Notes under the pieces: generated by a model
Databases searched by the model: none
What the model saw: the letters and a program-made list of their open reading frames with translations, nothing else
Told to the model about the DNA's origin: nothing
Part shown: piece after piece, positions 15,158-19,399 of the stretch
How the letters are laid out: each line of letters opens with the position of its first letter
Numbering within the stretch: position 1 is the first letter of the stretch
NCBI GenBank assembly: GCA_964407525.1
Contig: CAYOWC010000065.1
Coordinates: 1-19,399, forward strand
From: DUZB01 sp964407525
Lineage (GTDB): Bacteria > Desulfobacterota > DSM-4660 > Desulfatiglandales > Desulfatiglandaceae
DNA length: 19,399 nt
Reading direction: 5' to 3'
Translations under genes and position numbers: made by a program

Positions 15158-15813
15158 TGGATATTTCTCCTCAGCGTATAAAACAAAAGCTCATCATCGA
15201 GAAAAGCGACATTCCTGTTTTTCCACTTGAAAATACCTTTTGAAAATGCCGATTTGGATTTGGAAACGGATACCGGAACATTCTGCAGGATATCCGGATG
15301 GATATGATATATTTCACTGATTTCGTTCACAGGGAATACCCAACGCTCGTCATTCTTGATTACCATCATCATAAAAGCCTGTTCTTTTTTTTTCGTTGGT
15401 TCGTTTTCCTCTTTCGATTCCAGCCCAATCAGGTCTTTCAGGGAAACACATATCTGAATTTCTCCATGGATATTAATAAGACCAAGAAGCACGGGATTTC
15501 TTTTATGGGGAAGGGTGTGAACAGGCCTCAAATCAACAATCTCCGCAAACAGTTTTGCCGGCAGCGAAAGCCATTCATCCTCGATTCTGAAAATAACGAG
15601 CGCAATGGTGCCAACAGGCGCGTCAATTTTCTTAACGGCAAATATCTCTCCCCACTCACTTTGGTATTCTTCCGGAAGTTCGCGCTCAAGCAGATTCCGT
15701 CCCGCCTGTGTAAACTGATCGCAGTTCCGGCAGTGGATTACCTCTTCCAATTTCGGACAGCGGGGTTTTTCAGAACCCCATACGCCAATCGTTTTCCAGC
15801 ATCTGCTTTCCAT
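15154..15813 (-). CDS. cheW: CheW/WspD-type coupling protein with N-terminal Cys motif
   Basis: A 219-residue protein from ATG 15813, preferred over ATG 15819 because AGGA is then seven bases away. The CheW domain occupies about 65-215 (VGTIALVIFRIEDEWLSLPA, HKRNPVLLGLINIHGEIQICVSL) and would link MCP and CheA. The 45-residue N-terminus carries C5-W6, IGVWG, C19-P20-x-L and H27-C28-xx-C31, a compact Cys/His set like that at the start of other WspD-type CheW proteins; it could bind metal or be redox-active. The stop overlaps the cheA start, implying tight coupling. Confidence 0.9.
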   Translation of the reverse strand: MESRCWKTIGVWGSEKPRCPKLEEVIHCRNCDQFTQAGRNLLERELPEEYQSEWGEIFAVKKIDAPVGTIALVIFRIEDEWLSLPAKLFAEIVDLRPVHTLPHKRNPVLLGLINIHGEIQICVSLKDLIGLESKEENEPTKKKEQAFMMMVIKNDERWVFPVNEISEIYHIHPDILQNVPVSVSKSKSAFSKGIFKWKNRNVAFLDDELLFYTLRRNIQ

Positions 15814-15834
15814 TGTCATGTCCTATGTTTACGT

Positions 15835-17115
15835 TCAAGCTTCCCCGTGGATTTTCAGAGCTCTCTTTCTCAGGCTTAAAGCCCTGCTCTTTTCTCCCTT
15901 CTGTTCCATAATAAAGGCCAGATGGCTAAGAGCATCAGAATGCTTCGGATCGAGATAAAGGGCTTTGTTGAAGCAGTTTTCGGACTTATCCACATCGTCG
16001 AGCGCTTCGAAAAGAAGCCCCATGAGGAAATGAGCCCTAACATGCGCCGGATTCTGTTTCAGAAAATCAGAACAGAGTTTGAGAGCCGATTGAAGAGCCC
16101 CCTGATCAGCCAGTCGCTGTGCTCCATCAAAAAGATCTATTTGTTCTTCAGGATTTTCATGCTCTACGGTCTTTGTTTCCAAAACGCCTTTTGTGGGCTC
16201 AGTTGAAAAGCAGGAGGGGACAACATTTCCAACAAAATCTGTTTTGGCAGCCTTTTCAAACATTCTCTGCCTTGGAAAAGAAGCCGCCTCGGCATTTTTC
16301 TTCTTTTCCTCCAGTTCTTTCCTTCTTTCTTTTCTGCAGGCAAACACACCTGGCCGATTAATTCCGACAAAACCCTCTTCCAAGGCCGCTTGACGCTCTG
16401 CATGCCCTAAAAAAAGGATACCCTCCTCCGTTAAGAGCTTTTCAATGACTCGCAAAGCTTTTTTTTTGGCTTCCCGACTTAGATAGATCAACAAATTCCG
16501 GCAAAATAGAATGTCGTAGGGTTCACGTTCCTCCACAAAAGCCTGTCGAAAAAGGTTCCCCCTGTGGAAATTCACCATGTGTTTTACGGAATTCTTAAGG
16601 ACGTAAACATCCCCTTGAGAATCAAAGAATCTGTCCCTGAAGGATATTTCGCTTCCGCGAAAAGATCTTGCCCCATAACTGGCCGATCTTGCTTTTAAGA
16701 CAGATTCCGTGCTGATATCCACCGCGTCAATATGTATTTTAGACCTGTCGATCCCCAAATTCGTGAGGGCCATGGCAATGGAATACGGCTCTTCTCCAGT
16801 GGAACACGGCACACTGAGAACACGCAGTGTTTTTCCTTTGTTTTTCTTACCCCACTCATTTTTCAGATACTGCTGAAGATACACATAGGATTCTGAATTT
16901 CGAAAAAACCAGGTCTCAGGGATGACAATTTCTTCAATAAATATTTCCCACTCTTTCCTGGAATTCCTGAGACGAATCAGATACTCTCCTGCATCCTGCA
17001 ATCCACAATCCTTCATACGAAGCCGGACCGCTTTGGAAATGATATCCGAACCGATAGAGTCCGCAGAGAGGCCTATTCTTTTTTCCAAATATTTTTCTAT
17101 CGCAGTAAATGCCAT
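15835..17115 (-). CDS. cheR: CheR/WspC-type MCP methyltransferase with C-terminal TPRs
   Basis: A 426-residue protein from ATG 17115 (GGGA nine bases before); ATG 17121 is also possible. The frame stays open further upstream into cheW, but that extension is not CheR-like. The SAM-dependent methyltransferase domain is at about 1-262: IPETWFFRN (65-73), the SAM loop VLSVPCSTGEEPYS (99-112) and CRNLLIYL (205-212). A charged, low-complexity linker (about 262-325) leads to TPR-like helices at about 328-425 (GALQSALKLCSDFLKQNP, AHFLMGLLFEALDD, ALYLDPKHSDALSHLA). It methylates glutamates of the MCP and opposes CheB; the TPR region fits WspC. Confidence 0.94.
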   Translation of the reverse strand: MAFTAIEKYLEKRIGLSADSIGSDIISKAVRLRMKDCGLQDAGEYLIRLRNSRKEWEIFIEEIVIPETWFFRNSESYVYLQQYLKNEWGKKNKGKTLRVLSVPCSTGEEPYSIAMALTNLGIDRSKIHIDAVDISTESVLKARSASYGARSFRGSEISFRDRFFDSQGDVYVLKNSVKHMVNFHRGNLFRQAFVEEREPYDILFCRNLLIYLSREAKKKALRVIEKLLTEEGILFLGHAERQAALEEGFVGINRPGVFACRKERRKELEEKKKNAEAASFPRQRMFEKAAKTDFVGNVVPSCFSTEPTKGVLETKTVEHENPEEQIDLFDGAQRLADQGALQSALKLCSDFLKQNPAHVRAHFLMGLLFEALDDVDKSENCFNKALYLDPKHSDALSHLAFIMEQKGEKSRALSLRKRALKIHGEA

Positions 17116-17146
17116 TTGCATGCATCCCGATTCAATTTCCCATCTA

Positions 17147-17620
17147 TCAAGGAGCTTTTCCTTTACTACTCCCGCTATCCGGCATTGGCAGGAGCTTAAA
17201 ACTTTCAGGAAGACGATCCAGATCAATAATTTGGACCATGTGCTCGTTTTCCATAAAAATCCCGCCAAGAAACGGCGCACCGCCCAGGTTGACCCCGGAC
17301 GATACAAAATCTTCCTTGGCCTGTCTTATCGTCTCGGTAACACGTTCAGCCATAAAACCAACAACATACGCCCTACCATCTTCATTTTCAAAATCCACCA
17401 GAATTATCCTGGTACTCAACCGCATGTCGCATGGTTTGTCTTGAATGAAACGACGCAAATCAATCACGGGGACAATGTCCCCCCGGTACTTGAAAAGACC
17501 GGCAAAATACTCCGGTGCATGGGGTATTTTTTCAAGTTTGACCAACGGACAGATCTCACGAATCTTTTCACAATTGATCCCATACATCGCATCGCCCAAA
17601 TAAAAAAGCAGTATCAACAT
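17147..17620 (-). CDS. cheW: CheW/WspB-type coupling protein
   Basis: A 157-residue single-domain CheW (MLILLFYLGDAMYGINCEKIREICP..., GLFKYRGDIVPVIDLRRF, LGGIFMENEHMVQIIDLDRL). A GTG at 17626, immediately after the MCP stop, is an alternative start; AAGGTGG serves either. It links the MCP tip to CheA. Two different CheW proteins in one operon is the normal Wsp arrangement. Confidence 0.93.
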   Translation of the reverse strand: MLILLFYLGDAMYGINCEKIREICPLVKLEKIPHAPEYFAGLFKYRGDIVPVIDLRRFIQDKPCDMRLSTRIILVDFENEDGRAYVVGFMAERVTETIRQAKEDFVSSGVNLGGAPFLGGIFMENEHMVQIIDLDRLPESFKLLPMPDSGSSKGKAP

Positions 17621-17626
17621 AACCAC

Positions 17627-19279
17627 TCAACCCACCTTGAAACGAGACACTTCATCATGCAATCCCTTCGCTGCTTCATTCAACTGCTCTATGGCGGAAT
17701 AGGTCTCGCTTAGGGAATCCAGGGTTTCCCTCATTTCTTCACTGAGCGTAACCATTGAGCCGTTTATCGTTTGAGCATTTCCGGACTGCTGAACCATACC
17801 GACATTCACATTTTCAAAGCTGGGAGAAAGGGCTTGAACCTGTTCTATAATTCGAGCCAGTTGGCCGCTGATCTTGCCCACATCTTCAGAGCTTCGTTTT
17901 ACTTCCCCAATGAATTTGTCCATCTCCATAACGCCGGCTGAAACAGCCCCGTGCATTTCCTGTACCATCTGTTCAATATCAAGAGTAGCCACCGCAGTCT
18001 GGTCGGCCAACCGCCTGATCTCCCTGGCAACCACATTAAATCCCCTGCCGTATTCCCCGGCCTTCTCGGCTTCAATAGCGGCATTTAACGAAAGCAGGTT
18101 GGTCTGCTCAGCCACTTTTGTTATGGTTACCACCACATTGGTGATGTTCTCCGCTTTTTCATTGATTGTCTGCAGCCTTCCCGAAATGGACCCGGAGGCT
18201 TTCTCCATATTATCCATAGCCTCCTCCATTCGGGCAAGATTACCTTGCCCACTGCTCGCAAATCCAGCTGTCTCCTGTGACTTGATGGCAACCTGTTGCA
18301 TGGTCTCCATGAGTCCTCCCGACACAGTAGAAATGTCCTGAACCGCTTTCACCATCCTGTCCGTGGATTCAACCTGATTCGCCATGGTTGCTTCCTGTTC
18401 CCTTACAGTTGCAGCAAGTTCGGTGGAAGAAGAAGAGACCTGTATTCCAGATCTCTGCACCTGCCCAACAACATTCCTGAAAGAACAGGCCATGTCGTCT
18501 ACAGCTCTCAAAAGCCGCCCTATTTCATCATTATTTGTAGCATTTATGGTAACACCCAAATCAAAATTGGCCAGCTGATTGGCCACAGATGAAACCGCCT
18601 TTATCGGTTTAAGAACCAACGCCCGTAAGGAAATGATAAGGCATATAACCAGCACCAGAAGGATGAAAAAAGCCCCGACTCCCTGGCTCCAGATGGCCTT
18701 GTCTAACTGGGAACGGGAGACGTCCTGGAAACTTCCCGTTTCTTCAGCAGACCGTTTTTTTAAATCATTTATCTTCTTTCTTATGATGGAATCCGTATAA
18801 TAAACGGTAAAGCTTCCTATCTGTTTCCCTTCCCGCACACACTCCACGAAAATCGACGGGTGACTGCCGACCGCCAGACCAGCCGGCAAAGAATCACCCG
18901 TATTCACATCGGGATCTCGCCACGCAGCTGCAAATGGTTCTCCCCTTTCGTCGAGAATCTTAATGGCAACAATCTCGCCATAATTCATATAGGGGCGTAA
19001 CGACTGCTTCATGCCATCCTGGTCCAGATTGTACAGATACGTGCTGCCGATTCCGCTGAGGATTTCGGCGTTGAGCGCAATCTTCTTTTTCAGAGCCGAC
19101 TTTTCCTCTTCAGCTCTTTTATCAATGAACTGATTGAGCCCCCGTGAGATTTCCGTGGTAAAGGAATTGACCATCTTCACCTGGAAATTCAACAGAACAA
19201 ATCCTCCCAAGATCATCAATACAGATACAATACCGCAGGCCGATACGACTATTTTTGTAACTATGCTCCAGTTTCGCAT
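17627..19279 (-). CDS. WspA-like methyl-accepting chemotaxis protein
   Basis: A 550-residue inner-membrane receptor. TM1 is about 8-31 and TM2 about 203-220, enclosing a periplasmic sensor of about 170 residues that I cannot assign to a named family. HAMP follows at about 221-273, then a coiled-coil signalling domain with the hairpin tip QTNLLSLNAAIEAEKAGEYGRGF at about 392-414 and RRLADQTAVATLDIEQMV after it, which is strongly WspA-like. There is no C-terminal CheR-binding pentapeptide. Immediately upstream (20 bp) ends a solute-binding protein gene, so this receptor may read a ligand-loaded binding protein. Confidence 0.95.
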   Translation of the reverse strand: MRNWSIVTKIVVSACGIVSVLMILGGFVLLNFQVKMVNSFTTEISRGLNQFIDKRAEEEKSALKKKIALNAEILSGIGSTYLYNLDQDGMKQSLRPYMNYGEIVAIKILDERGEPFAAAWRDPDVNTGDSLPAGLAVGSHPSIFVECVREGKQIGSFTVYYTDSIIRKKINDLKKRSAEETGSFQDVSRSQLDKAIWSQGVGAFFILLVLVICLIISLRALVLKPIKAVSSVANQLANFDLGVTINATNNDEIGRLLRAVDDMACSFRNVVGQVQRSGIQVSSSSTELAATVREQEATMANQVESTDRMVKAVQDISTVSGGLMETMQQVAIKSQETAGFASSGQGNLARMEEAMDNMEKASGSISGRLQTINEKAENITNVVVTITKVAEQTNLLSLNAAIEAEKAGEYGRGFNVVAREIRRLADQTAVATLDIEQMVQEMHGAVSAGVMEMDKFIGEVKRSSEDVGKISGQLARIIEQVQALSPSFENVNVGMVQQSGNAQTINGSMVTLSEEMRETLDSLSETYSAIEQLNEAAKGLHDEVSRFKVG

Positions 19280-19299
19280 ACTCTCATCCCATTCGAAAG

Positions 19300-19399
19300 C
19301 TAACGAGCCCTCAAATATCCTTTTATGATTTCATCATACCGTCCAGATTCCTTCAACTTTTTCAAACCCTCATTAAAATCGTCTCTGATCTTTTCGTTT
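19300..19399 (-). CDS. C-terminus of a family 3-type solute-binding protein (5' end outside window)
   Basis: Only the last 32 codons are present: NEKIRDDFNEGLKKLKESGR followed by YDEIIKGYLRAR and TAG. This pattern (N-x-x-L/I-R-D-x-F-N-x-G-L-x-x-L-x-x-S-G-x-Y-x-x-I) is typical of the end of periplasmic amino-acid/polar-compound binding proteins (SBP_bac_3). It lies 20 bp before the MCP start on the same strand, so it is probably in the operon and may deliver the signal to the MCP rather than feed a transporter. Confidence 0.75.
   Translation of the reverse strand, partial: NEKIRDDFNEGLKKLKESGRYDEIIKGYLRAR

Noticed and set aside
16922..17713. 263-codon plus-strand open frame
   Set aside because: Antisense to cheR, cheW and the MCP end; no recognisable domain.
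1..19399. CRISPR arrays, tRNA or rRNA genes, phage genes
   Set aside because: No regularly spaced repeats of the right size, no cloverleaf or rRNA-like sequence and no integrase or structural phage genes were seen on either strand.

Overview
The window looks like draft-assembly DNA from an anaerobic or microaerophilic Gram-negative bacterium of the deltaproteobacterial (Desulfobacterota-like) kind. This is inferred from gene content: rubrerythrin, a lysine 2,3-aminomutase-like radical SAM enzyme, a TrpB2-type tryptophan synthase, a selenoprotein and a chemosensory operon with a periplasmic-binding-protein neighbour. I cannot name a genus. A run of exactly 100 N (6265-6364) is a scaffold gap, so distances across it are not reliable.

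Left part (1-6264). A nearly complete trpB2-type gene runs leftward off the edge from a near-consensus promoter. Divergent from it are a secreted protein with two almost identical DUF1566-type domains and a rubrerythrin gene with its own promoter. Convergent with these, on the minus strand, are a PRC-barrel protein and an overlapping kamA-like gene. A roughly 184-bp MITE-like element with terminal inverted repeats and a 10-bp target duplication lies upstream of the PRC gene. A patatin-like lipase gene then runs into the gap.

Middle (6365-7807). Just after the gap is a C_GCAxxG_C_C family gene on the minus strand whose first conserved cysteine codon is an in-frame TGA. A perfect 8-bp hairpin with a GUG loop follows it. 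The frame, the ribosome-binding site, the family alignment and the hairpin all point to a selenoprotein, which ordinary ORF calling truncates. Next is an alpha/beta-hydrolase-like gene that seems to lack its nucleophile segment.

Right part (7790-19399). This is one long minus-strand operon with the order of a Wsp system: solute-binding protein (3' end only), MCP (WspA-like), CheW (WspB-like), CheR-TPR (WspC-like), CheW with an N-terminal Cys motif (WspD-like), CheA with three Hpt domains and a receiver (WspE-like), and CheB (WspF-like). The expected WspR diguanylate cyclase is absent. In its place are two proteins with WspR-like receivers: one fused to a class III nucleotide cyclase, the other to a SpoIIE/PP2C phosphatase. 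The operon therefore appears to send a Wsp-type surface or periplasmic signal into cAMP/cGMP synthesis and partner-switching dephosphorylation instead of c-di-GMP. A second MITE-like palindrome sits between the two output genes and preserves the stop codon of the cyclase gene at its junction.
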